A stretch of 64,000 nt of DNA from Haemonchus contortus (taxonomy: Eukaryota > Nematoda > Chromadorea > Rhabditida > Trichostrongylidae), in assembly GCA_000469685.2 (NCBI GenBank), contig LS997564.1, positions 22,726,960 to 22,790,959 on the forward strand, written 5' to 3'. A program made the translations under genes and the position numbers. Under the pieces are notes generated by a model, which did no database searches, was not told the DNA's origin, and worked only from the letters and a program-made list of their open reading frames with translations. Below are positions 47,362 through 59,480 of this stretch, in pieces. Positions within the stretch are counted from its first letter, which is position 1. The number at the start of each line of letters is the position of its first letter.

Positions 47362-48015
47362 TCGGTGCCCGTCTCACAATGATCCTGTCACGACGTCACG
47401 AATACTCCTGAATCACAAAGTGCTAAGGTCAACGCGATATTTCACAGTCAAGGTGAAGACGTTGGTGTAGCCAGAGCAATAGAAGGCATATGAAATAAAT
47501 ACGTGCAGAACTGTCATGGAAAGGATTTGCCTCTTTGGTTTGGTACGGCTTACATTCAACAGTACAACTTGTTAAGTGAAGAAATTAATAAATATTCATG
47601 ACTTCCCAGAAGATCAGAACCAGCATTTTTTTTTCTGAAAGTGTTAACATTTGGAAAAGGATAGGTTTCGGCTGCAACTATTCGCATGAAAGTAAGGTTC
47701 GGGATTCTGGCGACGTGTAAATTTGACTAGAGCGAACATATTTACACCTACAGACTGGGTGTATTCAGACTCCACCTCCTACCGACTGGCCGTCCGACGG
47801 CGTTGATACCCACGTGTTGACAACCCTGGACACCTATTGATCACGCGCCCACACGACTCACGCGGTCCTGAACGCTATCTGTCCTGTGTTGTCAACTCAT
47901 GGCCAGAATCGCCGTAGGTCGGTCGGTCGGTGGAGTCTGAATGCATTCACTGGGCAATGGTTCATTCGTTTCGTATCTTGCATCAATTAACAATGTAAAA
48001 ATCTCTCGATTACAG
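47362..48015. other. Upstream region of the CARP gene, no other gene seen
   Basis: Probably contains the promoter of the minus-strand CARP gene; no TATA box is obvious. 47800-47940 is GC-rich with short inverted words (CGACGGC, GGTCGGTCGGTCGG). Confidence 0.35.
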
Positions 48016-48212
48016 ACTTTACATAGCAAAGATCAAACACATTTCAATACAATCATCGCACTGGAAAAAGAGCGTCTAACAAAAAGGATCGAGATAAGTC
48101 AGAAGTTTTCTGAGAGGAAGAATCGCGGCAACAATCTCACAACAGCCCTGGCTAAGCGGGATCCTCAGCATACAGAGAGCCTCATGCTAGCCATGGCGAC
48201 AGCTAATTGCAG
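48016..48212 (+). other. Plausible exon of an unidentified gene
   Basis: A clean acceptor (TCTCGATTACAG) and a donor (AG|GTATTC) bound a 197-base open stretch encoding a hydrophilic helical peptide (TLHSKDQTHFNTIIALEKER, then EISQKFSERKNRGNN and TESLMLAMATANC). I do not recognise it and found no convincing neighbouring exons, so it may be chance. Confidence 0.3.
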
Positions 48213-50145
48213 GTATTCGTACGAGATGAATCGGACATATAATTTCTCGTAGACGACAGCCGGCAGGAAGGCCTCTCTGACGTTTATTTATTCCGTTTTA
48301 GGATGTGCCACGCGTTCGAACCTGCGTACAGAATCGCAATGCTAACTCAATGCTTACGCAGTGACGTGTGCGATAAACAGATCTGAAAGCCATGGTTTCA
48401 TTTTCCGTAGATAGATTAGACGTAAATTAACCAGAAACATTTTAGCTGTCTTTCTGCGCAAAGTCTAGGATCGTGTTGGCTGTAGCAGCTCATCCGCCCT
48501 ATTCTAGGCCCACTCACGAGAAAAAATGCTATGAACTGACACATTGATGTTGATCGACCCGTTTGAAGTGCACTAACCACCTCAAACTATGCATCCGTCT
48601 CATTGTGTGTTTCGTACTCGAAGCAGTTTCATCATTTGGGCTCGTTCGGAGCGATGAAATGCTCATGCGAGAGCAGCGGCATAGGGTTACCACTGGCATA
48701 CATTGTTGCCATTTTGAGCAGTACGAGAAGCTTAGATGAGAAGAGCTACATATCGAAACTCTGTGGTAACATCCAGTAACCTTCAAGCTACCCCCGCTGG
48801 GAGGCGAACTCCGGTATATCGCAGGGGCTCAGACAGTGTTGACGCTGAGCGACATTAACACGATGGCGACCATGCGTCCCGATGCGGACGCACGTTTTTG
48901 GCTCGTTGGGGTATTTACATTATCTATCAGGTGTTCCTCTAATTTTTTCATGTTTTCATGTATCAGCTGAGCTCACAGCCTTATAGAGAATCTTGAAGCA
49001 TTGCGGTCCAGGAGTCATTCATTTCTAACTACTCATATAAGAGAAAATAAAGGGTAATGTGAGGACAATATAAAAGCGCGGTCGCCAATGGGTTAAACGA
49101 CAATCTACATGGACAGCCAACTAATACATGGAGAGCTTAGGGGCAACTGGCCAGGAGCTGCTGCATGCTATGTAGGGTAGATCAGGGATAACGTTACACA
49201 TCTGGAAATACAGTGAATGCCATACAGTAGAGGATCCATGTGAAATGTTCAAAAAAGAAAGAAATCGACCGTTGAGCTCAGAGGTGCGAAGGATGACTGG
49301 TCATCTTGAAGTTTTACAAATTTTTTATTTTAAACGATCCCTTTTCTTTAAGCCTTTCCTTCCGGATGTTATCCCTTGAAACGAGCCCCTTCTCAATTGT
49401 TCCTGCTTTCCCGACAGCAGCTCTCCTGCATCCTCAAGACTCTCCCCGTATTTTCATCCATTTTCGGGCTGAGCAATTTGGGTTGGTGCAATGGAATTGA
49501 AAGAGAGGCACTGATCCGATTATGATACGGCTGGTGAGTTTTCTGCGATTTCAATTCCCCCTCAGCAATTCTATTCCATGGCTTTGCGAATAGGCCCAGC
49601 TAAGCACTTCCAGGGCTGGGGAGAAAATTATTTCAAGGAGAATTGGAGCCTCCTTGGTTGCTACAGAAGAAGATATACTTTAAAAATGGTCAGCGAGAAA
49701 CTAGTCATATCAGTCAGTCAATTATGTCAGTCATGAGAACTACTTGGATCGCCTTTTATCTCGAACCTTTGGCGATAACCGATTATTAGCGAAATAAATG
49801 GCACTTTAAATTCCCACAGAACCTAGAAATTCAAAAATGGCGAGTTATTCACTTCACATCATAATTCTCATGAGGGGCATTTAGAAAGAGGAAAAGTTTA
49901 TGGGAAAGCTGAATGGCTCTCAAGCTTTATTGTCCTGTAAGTTCCGCTGAATTGAGTTCTATTCAGATAATCATTTAGAAAATGTCGACTATCTTCACTC
50001 CCTTGCGCTTTTGAGAGGAATAGGGAGCCTAAGGTCTAAATATTTCGGTGGGCAATATCTTAGTCTGGGAAGGAAACCGATATTGAATAGGGTGTCGCTG
50101 CATGACTGCGAATGGGCACATACATATGTTTGTATGCTTGGGTGA
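48213..50145. other. Intergenic, no gene seen
   Basis: Short frames only. 48780-48910 is GC-rich and may be repeat-derived. Confidence 0.35.
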
Positions 50146-50250
50146 TTCGAAGAAATGGAAAATACCCTCCAATCCGATGAGGAATCGAACCAGATATTGT
50201 TAGTAGCAAGTCCCTTCTGACAAGTACATCTCCTCTGAGCTGTGAAATGA
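50030..50250 (-). mobile_element. SINE-like fragment with a perfect B box
   Basis: The minus strand carries GGTTCGATTCC (50181-50191), an exact Pol III B box, about 40 bases downstream of an AGAGGAGATG stretch that could be a worn A box. Flanking stems do not fold as a tRNA. It is probably a second SINE subfamily; ends are uncertain. Confidence 0.4.
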
Positions 50251-52851
50251 AATACTAGAAGGAAGCCATGCAGCAAGGATCTATGGCAAGCCTAGAAGTG
50301 AAAGCCCACAGCACCCTACCTAAATAGTAGACCTTTGAACCAGCCCCTAACCTACAAAATAGCATTTGCTGTGATTTATGTACCTAACCAACCTGAGAAA
50401 AAGCCATAAACGGAATGACAGTGTTGATACAACTGGTAGGAGCCCGATCCTAGGGAACCAACAAGGCAGCATGTCGCATTCTGCCGTTGCGCTATCTCTA
50501 CCTGGCAACCAGAGCCAGAAGGGTTTGACTAATAGGCTGTTACGGGAGAAAAAATTGTGACAAGTTTTTCTGGGAAGAAATTCAGGACAGGAATGAGTAA
50601 CGGCAAATCGATTTCACAGACGTGAGATGTTTGTTCCCATTTGTCTTTGAATTGTAGTATGCCTGTGGGCAAATTCGTAGTTGTGGGCCGATTTAGTAGG
50701 CCGATTGTGCCCACGTCAACGACAAAAAAAACCAGAAACGATCGAAAGCGGCCACCCAAGGCGGAACATAAGACAGGCACGAACTACTGAGCCATGAAGA
50801 ATGCGTGCACGTGGGTGGTATTGAGCATTGAGCCGGTATCCCCACGGGACACGGGCCCACTCATTCGAAACCAATTCCCATCTACACCTAATCCACTTTC
50901 TCTAACCATAGAATATAGCCCATTAAATAATGCAAGTAGCTTCGAATCATGAGCGCCAGCCAAGTTCCCCACATGAACATACTGGGAACTTGCAGCCCGA
51001 ACAAGGCTTTCACCTAGTACTGCGATGAATTCCAAGCTCTTTGAAGAATCCTGAAAAATCGCCTCAACAGAATACGGTATCCCAAACAGTTTCGAGTATT
51101 TGCATAGCACGTGTATCACACATTTTCTCAAGACAACCTTTGTAGTCCAACGTGGTTTTTTTTTTGGTTTGCGGCAATCGCCAAGTCGCTATAGCATCCA
51201 TTTCGAACCATGTTTCGCCCAATGACGAATGGCTTCGGAGATTTCCCTGGACAATCTTATGACGAGGCTCAAGCGGTTAGGTGCCGTTTTATCCTGTGAA
51301 TATAATATCCAGCTAAGGTGTTGTTAGGGGGTAGATGCGTCCACGAATGAACGATACTCGACTGCCCATACCACTCACAACATGTTCTGAGTCCCTCTAT
51401 ATTCATCTAGAGAATAAAAACAACAACACACTGAAGATCACCCTATCTGAAAGGTTCAACCAGCTAATTTCCAAGAGGGCTGCTCTGCACGCGTCATGTG
51501 AAGGTTTTCCTTCAGATACAGTTTCGGCAGCGATGCTTTTGTCCCTTCCAGATACGCCACACGTTCAACTTCGGTCGAAATCAGTGGAACTTACCGATTA
51601 GGTACCATTGCTGTCATTGTGGTGAGCCCAAGATCAAGCCGTCCGCGTTCCCCATGGAAGCCTACGCATGATTTTCGTTTTTTTTCAGCAGCGATCTTAC
51701 TGATAGTCTTCAAAGGATGGAGCATTTCCAAATTGGGCAGGATCAACCCAAAAAGTGGAGGTACAGAGCAAGTTTCATGGAGAAAATACGGAAAATTAGC
51801 CTGCGAAATCAGTAGGTCTCATGCATCGGGAAAAACAGCTGCTTCTGTCATGAACGACGGTCAAGACGATGTATCGAGAATTTGCATATCTGTTTTTTTC
51901 TCCTCATTAAACTTCCTCGGATAGGCGCGGACAATAGCTTTACTCGATTTCTAATTAGACAGCTGTAGAGAGAATGAATTAGCTGGACTATTTATTTACT
52001 AGAAGCGCATTCCATTCAGAATTCACTTTCAATCTGTTTGTGGCTGACTGCAAAAAGCTTGAGGCGAGCTTAGAGCCTATGAAAGAATAAATTTTGCTTG
52101 TGAACATAAAGCTGTTGTTATGTGAGGCTGCAGTCCTGGTCAGTCAAATACTTTAAGGTGTCCTCCTTATACTAAGGTGCCGCAGAGTTTAAAGGCACTA
52201 CGGTTCGGGCTAAAGCAGGGTCTCCGTGAGGCGATTGAGCTAAAATGATGAATATGATCTGGAACGACACAACTAAAATTTCTGGACCTCATTCATACGA
52301 GAGAATTTTTTTCTCAAGAGTACCTTTCCGGCAAAATGAACAAGAAAGAAAAGAGGTAAAATCAGTAAAGAAAGCCATTTGCCCTTTGCTTTTAACGAAA
52401 GTACACCGACGCCCGACTAAGAGCTCCACCTCACAGAGCAGACGTGCCCCGGTGCCGTGGAGCAGGAGAGACGCGGAGAGGGAGACTACCGTGTGAAAAT
52501 GGGCGTGACCAGTTGATTCATCCCCATCACGATAGCTGAATTATTCGTGCGAAGCTTGCGAACCTGCCACCATGATAATCTCCTACTTCGGAGCCAGATT
52601 ATTACACTTCCCACCCAAGCGGGAAGATTCCTGATGTTCGGGGTTCCTGTGATCATGCATGACGAGCCACGAATGCTAACACACACGATTTTTTTCATGG
52701 GAATTTAATTAGCAAACAAAGAATAGAGAGTAGTCAAGTGTGAAAAACAACACCTACCCAGATTGCAATAAAAAATCCCCTCATGCAGGCAGTAAATAAC
52801 CGGGAACACCTAACTCACAACCCTGATGAGGGTGTATGGTTACATCTTTTC
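50251..52851. other. Intergenic, unassigned frames
   Basis: A 115-aa minus frame (50784-51131) and a 101-aa plus frame (51619-51924) have no motif I recognise. A tRNA-like string on the minus strand at 50440-50515 (TAGCGCAACGG A-box-like, damaged B box) may be another SINE trace. Confidence 0.3.
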
Positions 52852-53240
52852 AGGGCAAATTTCACAATAAAAAGTGGTTTTTGAGATTTCCTGCTAGAGA
52901 GAATCTCTGGCTACCAAGAATGGTTCGAGAGCCGTTATCAGGCCGAAAGCGGCTCAGACGGGGCATAGTAAGGGCTCTAAAACCGGTTTGGAAGACGCAG
53001 ACACTCGGGACCCTCAAAGTGGCCCTGTTATTACTGCACTATTCACAGGACGAGACAAATAGTATGTCTGAATGAGAGACATCGTACAACTCCCTTTCTT
53101 GCTACTTTTTTTCGAGTATTATTTTTTCAAAATATAACAAACTTAGCGTTTTTTTTTTGCTACCCTTGTACTATTCTGCACCATGGCTTCCATTATTCCG
53201 CTCGAAATGGATGCCTCAGAATAATCGTTAACTGCGCCTT
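52852..53240. mobile_element. MITE, diverged copy of the 37197-37597 family
   Basis: Left end AGGGCAAATTTCACAATAAA and right end TAATCGTTAACTGCGCCTT are degenerate inverted versions of the family termini. Internal AGAATGGTTCGAGAGCCG and GGCTCAGACGGGGCATAGTAA align with the family body. Confidence 0.6.
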
Positions 53241-54685
53241 CTATTGTGTAAATGCAAACATCAAATCGCTGCAGCTACTTTTCCACCTGGTGTTGTTTCC
53301 TACTTAAGCAGAATAAGGACTGAGTAGTAGCAGTTGAATAGCAAATGTGTAGTGAACAGAAATGCATTTCTGTATTGATGATTTGTTCCCCTTCAATTCA
53401 ATCCAGTGGTTCGAGCTTCATTCATCCACCCCAAATGGGATGAAAAAGCCAAAGTTCAGTAGAGGTCAATTAACGATTCGGTTTGGAGTTTTATGGTTTC
53501 CAGTAGTTTCACCACATCCCTTTTGCTTATCCTACCTTAGCAAATTCTGTACCCAGATTCCATATCGTAGTCTTAGGTTCCAGAGCTCACTACTCCAACC
53601 AGATCGGACCGCTCTGCTTACGCAGGGACCTCCTCATCCTTTGAAGAAGCTGTAATTCTCGAGAGTGACCCTTTTCAAAATGAGTCATATCTTTCTTGTA
53701 TTTCTGATCACGGAATTTTGGAAAGGGAATGCCAGAAGGAAGTTATGGGGATTGACAGACTCTTGCAATTAGACTCTGGGCTGTAAAGGAGGGATCTTCA
53801 GCATAAACAAGGCATTGCTCGTGATTGATGCATTCCTGATTGCTGATTGATTGCTTCTAGTCTTCAGTAGGCGTAATTGTGAAGTCTCAATCTGTTGTTC
53901 CTCATTTTAACAGAGACCATCAATAAGGACTTGGTACTGAAGATGGCTGGGGTCAGATATATATTGTCGCCAGTGATTTTGGAAAAAAGGGAACATGGTC
54001 CATAATTAAATGGCGAACCTTGATTTGGCAGTAGTCGTAATCTATTCGCAAGAAAAAATCCTAATGATTCCTTGCCACTGCTATTGCCACTAACTTACTC
54101 TATGATATCCTCATATTTTATGAAGCATACTAAATACACACACCTTCATACATCGCAAACACCAAAATGGTTTGGGAATAGGCGATTATTACCTTCTAAG
54201 ACCACCCGAAAGTGTTTATCAGCTGATATCAGCTTCTGCCAATCGTTATCTCCGATTCAGTCCATAACATCCTACATCACCCTTTGAAGAACTAAGGCTC
54301 CACTTTATTACGAAAAGAAAAAGTGATGTTGTGGTTGTTATATTTTATCATTATCAGCCCTTATCAGTTGCTCCCAGAATTTGAAACCGTTTATCTACGA
54401 TCCCATCACAGCTCTCATAATACACTGAAGCGTGAACACTCCACTTTCAGTAGAAGACGATGCAAAACCGATTCTGCGGCTTCTTACCAGTTCTTTCTGG
54501 TTGTTGCTCCTTCCCGTCATACACCATCTGCACTCATCCCGAATCTAAACGCTCTGGATTCGGGGAGTGATAGTCTTCTGACGCGGGTGGAGGCCTACAA
54601 GGAGTTTACTTATCACTTCTTATTCACCATGTAATCATCTTAATGTGTCGGCATACATAAAAGGATGAAATATAACGTTTCTTGC
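53241..54685. other. Intergenic, no gene seen
   Basis: AT-rich with short frames; nothing recognised. Confidence 0.4.
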
Positions 54686-54689
54686 CGAC

Positions 54690-54975
54690 AGTGAACCCCG
54701 TTTGGAGGGTACGCACCCTCGTTCCACTTTCATTCAGAATCGTAGTAGCGTATTGACGACGTGTGTGGCCTATGCAAATGCTGGAGGTGGCCACCCAATG
54801 TACAAATCAGTGCTTTATCCTCCCGGACGGGCCAGGTACAAATCAATTAACCTCGAAAGGATGGAAGGTTCATTTAGCCTGGTGGATATCGATCCACCCA
54901 GGCATCGGGGTTCGAACCCATGACCATGCGTATGTATCTGATAGTGCACCACCTATCACCATATTAGTGTAGCCC
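54690..54975 (-). mobile_element. tRNA-derived SINE, copy 3
   Basis: Minus-strand head with A-box-like TGGTGCACTATC and the B-box region GGGTTCGAACCCC (about 54906-54918). The body is homologous to copy 1 (TTTCATTCAGAATCGTAGTA versus TTTAATTCAGAATCGTAGTG). The symmetric GTTCGAAC could mislead a tRNA finder. Confidence 0.75.
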
Positions 54976-55678
54976 ATATGTATATGAACACTTACAATTA
55001 AATAAATAAAACTATCAATAAACTCGATCACGAGACCTACAATCGCTGCCCTAACTTTACGGGGATTTTGCGTTAATAAGAAAATATCCATGTCATTTAA
55101 CTAACAGGGACAGGAGGCAACACAAACAGCTTATTACAAACAATTATTTAGAAGAAACTTCATTAGTGAAATGTACAAGGTCTTATTCAAAAAGTGAAAA
55201 CAGCCTGCAAGTTGTGTAGTGGTCACGATGAATATTCATCTACCGCCGCCAACTGCGGAAATGCGAGGCCCGTGATTTGTAGGCCGAATCAAGTCGACCT
55301 AAGCGAATTCGTAGTCCACTTCCACAGCTGAATCGGAGGCCGACAAACCGACGGGACACTACTTTGGCACTCAAGAAGATGCTTCGTTCATGAAAACGCA
55401 GCGTATCTGATACAAATTATCATGACATGGCCCCAAATTTTTCTTTCTTCTTGGGCTTTTCTTTTGCCTTTCAATTAGTTGTTTTTTAGGTATAGCCAAC
55501 TTGGAATTGGATTTGTTTATTATCTATCACAAACCTTTAACTGACATGCTACATGGCTGCTTTCAAACAACTTTCACATGGATCATATCATCTTGTACTG
55601 AAAAGGTACGAAAAGTAATGCTTCTCAAATACTAGTGGGACAGCCCCGCAAACGCTGTGCTCTCCTCCTTTTCGTTGT
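54976..55678. other. Intergenic, no gene seen
   Basis: AT-rich, only short frames. Confidence 0.4.
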
Positions 55679-56046
55679 AAAGGCACAGTTCACGACACTT
55701 TGAGCTACCCGTTTTTATCCGAAAAGCGGAAGTATAGGTTGGGAATAGTTCATCGTTAGTGAAGAAAGCAAGAGAATTCGAAGATATCAAGAAAAATATG
55801 GCTTCTCAAAAGTAGGGAATAAGAGCTCAGGAGAGACTACAATGACGGAAATAGCATGGGAGGGGTATTTGTACGAGATTTTAGTGGTTGCCGTTGAAAC
55901 TGATACCTACGGAACAATCTTTGAGCCCATAACTCACGAACTATGCCGTTTTCCGACTTAATAGCGCCATATGTGGTATACGCAGGGACCTCGAATTCAT
56001 CCTGTGGGGAAATCTGAGTAACCATCTTTATCGTGAAGTGTGTCTT
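55679..56046. mobile_element. MITE copy of the 37197-37597 family
   Basis: Left end AAGGCACAGTTCACGACACT (from 55679), right end TTTATCGTGAAGTGTGTCTT (to about 56046). The body shares GCGGAAGTATAGGTTGGGAATA with the 39383 copy (GCGAAAGTATAGGTTGGGAATA) and ACAATCTTTGAGCC with other copies. Confidence 0.8.
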
Positions 56047-56114
56047 CAAATCGGTTCGTGCTTATGCCCACTTAAAAATTTCTGGTCCATTATGGTAGGG
56101 TCTATTAATTTCTG

Positions 56115-56190
56115 CTAAATGCACACAAACATATATACACACACATACACAAACGCACACATACAAAATTACACACACAAACACGTCGAC
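56115..56190 (+). repeat. Imperfect (CA)n microsatellite
   Basis: Alternating CA/TA dinucleotides with interruptions. A similar CA-rich tract occurs at 57300-57345. Confidence 0.8.
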
Positions 56191-59190
56191 AAGCCAGGAG
56201 CACACTCAGCGAGTTGTACATAGTAGGGTAAATCAGACAATAGCGTGGTATACCGTGCTTAAATCCATGTGTTGACATAGCGCGTGAAGGAAATGCTTGG
56301 AAGACGTCGAAGGAGTCTGAACTGAAGCGCACTCGCATTCCGAGATGTACAAACGAAAACGACGAATTTTTGTTTCCAGAGCTTATCGCTTCGAAAATAA
56401 TCGTTTCAAGTGGGTTTTATTCAAATTTAATATATGTTCCTACTCACGCAAAGCAATCTTTGTCATAGTCTGAGCTGCTTTCAACAAATTGCACTGAATT
56501 TCTCATTTAATGCAGAAATGCGTAACTGAAAATACTCAGAAACTGTGGGCAGGGCAGAACAAAAAGGACAACATTCGCTAAGGAAGTGACATGTTCATGA
56601 AGATGGAGCTAAATAAAAAAACTCTTCTTACAAGTCGTATTTTGCGTAAAATGTCTTTTGAAGATTCACCAGTCGGTTCGCCCGGCTAACGCAAGGCTCC
56701 CTCCTTCTTCTACAAAGTCGTGGTAATCGGCTAACTTTCCACTCTTTTTTTGAAACAAATACTAGTTTCCTGTTCACGAACTTTGACACAGCACTAATCT
56801 CATCCGCTTATATAATACATAGTATTGCCGCTAATGGATCCCTACCACTGCACTCACCCCCTATTTTTGTCACCCTGCTCTACCATCCCGTCTAGCGAAT
56901 GACGCAACTGAACGGTCAAAGCTACATCGTAAATGCCAAAGATGTTAGTATACTGATCGGTAGGTGGCCTCTCTTAGAACCCTTATCTTCTCTTATCAGT
57001 TATGATCAGTTCCTGTCACCGAGTACCTACGATCCCGTCACATCCTACATCACTTATTAATATGCTGAGTTCCACTGTTAATACGAAAAGTGTAATCCCA
57101 AAAAATTTTAACGCTCTAGTTCCATGGAGACAGGAGTTATGGACTTGCGGCCCAAAATTTCCAACGCGCAGGCCCCGCCCCTCGTAGGTGGAGTTAGGAA
57201 CTGCTACCTACCATGAGTATTCCCATCCTGTCTCCCGTACTCCTACCAAATTGGAACTCTCTAGTCCAGGCGAACATGAGTTATGACTTTCCGGTCAAAT
57301 ACACGCACCGACACACACACCAACACGCCAACAGACACACTTATGTTAGCGAATTATTATATATAAAGTAGGATTGAAGCGGACCAATCACTTTTGAGAC
57401 TAATCAGGTGTTACTGAATAACAAAGCATATCGGGTGGCTTCCTTGCTGACGTTCTGGATGAAACACCTGTCCTATCATCCTGATAGTGATCAGCTGGTC
57501 TGCCCGTACACATACCGAACGGATATATGAGTTGGAATCCGTAGAGAAACCCTTAGAAGCAACAACAACGTCCAAAAACGGAGGGGTCACGTTACTCACC
57601 CAATCTTGAATGAATGACTAACTCACTGAAAAAAGGTAACCCTTCCCTGGAACGATTTTCCTGTTGATTGGACATAAACTGTTTCCGAGAAAGAAAGGAG
57701 AAAGGTAAGGAAGAGGCTCAGGAGGTGGTGTCAGGGACCACCACTGTTCCACCTATGCCGTATAATTCGGAGATTCGGATAAGCACCCCGAAGGGTCTTC
57801 GAGCTTTCCTTCTTCTGAGTTCGCAAACAATCTCAGTTGCTCTGAGTGGAAGTAAGAAAGGTGTGGTGGTGTTTGTAAGCGCACTAGCTGACTCCACACG
57901 TCACTGCGTTAGCCTCATCACTGCTCAGATTTCAGCACGATCTTCAAATAGAATTCAAATGGTGCTTCCAAAAAAGTATTGCTCTAACAGCAAGATTCAA
58001 ACTTCAATCTTAACCCAGATGGATAAAAATGTGTTTGAAAAAGATTATGGGACATTCAAACCTTTTTTTTAAGGTTATGAGCTTGTTGCTCTAGATAAAC
58101 GAAAACTACGTGGAGCTTCTTGTAAATATAAAAATGTCTACTCGCACTGGACTTTTGAATTTTCACTTATTCCTTGAAGCAAGCCACTAGCAAGAGGTGC
58201 TCGCAAAGTGGTTATCCTCGTTAGCATGCACTCAGCCACAGACATTGATTCTGAGAAAAATCGGACAACACGAAAAAGACGTCTGCGAATGAAAACATCT
58301 TGCTCAGCTCCACTTAGGTTCCACAAGTTGAACCAATTCTTTTTCGTCCAAACTCTGAGGCAGGGACAAACTCCCCCACCGAACTCCTTGCCAGTTTTTA
58401 GCTCGTAGCAAGAAGCTTCGTCTAGATTGCTAAGTGCTAAAATCGAGTCGCCGGAGTGTTCTCTTGTTTAAGGCAAGTTCTGGTTCCCGGGATCTCAAAG
58501 TTGGCTTTCCCAATAACCTTCATTTTTTTAAAATGTGGAGTGGAACTTCAAAAACCTAGTAAGAAGTCGAAATGCGCGCTCGAACGTGCTGTCACCCTTT
58601 ACGACCCTCTACGTGATATACATATGTATTGATGATGGTGTTGATGAAAATTTCATACGGTACTCGTACAACACCTTTATACATATGTGTTTCTCCCATT
58701 CAGGAGAAGGAGTCACAGAGTTCAAAATATTGGCTGCCGTTGGCTGGAATTTTTCCACATTTCCTGCTGGGCTCGAGGAGAGTCCATACATCATTTAGAA
58801 GTAAAGTCGTACATGGTCACACTGACGTGAAAAGGAAGAAGATCTTATATTGTGCACACAAGAAAACGTCTCAACATATAAATTCTGGAATATAGACACA
58901 GTATGGTCTTTGAGCTCCGAGCAATTACCATTTCACATATGGTGCTATCTGAGCAGTAAAAGGTGGATGGGGCGTTAATAATGTCAGTCGAAGTTCTGTC
59001 AAGCACGACAAGATCTGACTCCAGGATCCGAAGATCTGCGATCAGCGTCTCCAGACGACAACCCCTTGATCATTGATACTGCCGACTCTGAGTAATCTCA
59101 GTAATCTCAGGTATTAGTGACAGAAGGGTATAGTGTACGAGCGGAGCGAACTGTCTTTTCCCACTTCTCTAAGCTAAACTCATTCAGTGA
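56191..59190. other. Intergenic, no gene recognised
   Basis: The longest frame (57668-58072, plus, 134 aa) is Ser/Lys-rich, has no domain I know, and lacks convincing gene context. The rest are short frames. Confidence 0.35.
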
Positions 59191-59196
59191 ACGACG

Positions 59197-59233
59197 GGAG
59201 GGAGGGAGGGGTGGGGGGGGGGGGGGGGGGGGG
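59197..59233 (+). repeat. G-rich tract with a run of about 20 G
   Basis: GGGAGGGAGGGAGGGGTG followed by an uninterrupted G run. It can form a G-quadruplex and is prone to length errors. It sits directly before a SINE. Confidence 0.85.
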
Positions 59234-59235
59234 AG

Positions 59236-59480
59236 TTGCGTTGCAGCAGGTAGAGCATACTATCACAAATGCATGGCCTGGGGATCAAATGTTCAATCAA
59301 TATTCGCCGGGGCATACTTAACCTACCATCCCAGGTATCGATTAGATTAAATGGTACTGGACTGCGATAGGGTTGGCGCTCCCACTCTCTCACTTGTACA
59401 TCGGCTGGCAATCGTAATTCATTGCACAGGCCACACGTGCATTTGAAACGTCATCAAGACCTGATGGAGGCCTAGTGGGG
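59236..59480 (+). mobile_element. tRNA-derived SINE, plus-strand subfamily copy
   Basis: The head GCAGGTAGAGCATACTATCA and TGCATGGCCTGGGGATCAAA aligns with the head of copies 1-3 (GTGGCGCAGTATCAC and GCATGGTCAGCGGTTCAAAT), with a damaged B box. The body differs from the other copies. It starts immediately after the G tract. Confidence 0.5.

Noticed and set aside
54900..54925. Possible tRNA gene around GGTTCGAACCC
   Set aside because: The surrounding sequence is repeated at 26 kb and 44 kb and does not fold as a tRNA; called a SINE.
57668..58072. 134-codon open frame
   Set aside because: No recognisable domain, start context or neighbouring exons; chance frames of this size occur in 64 kb.
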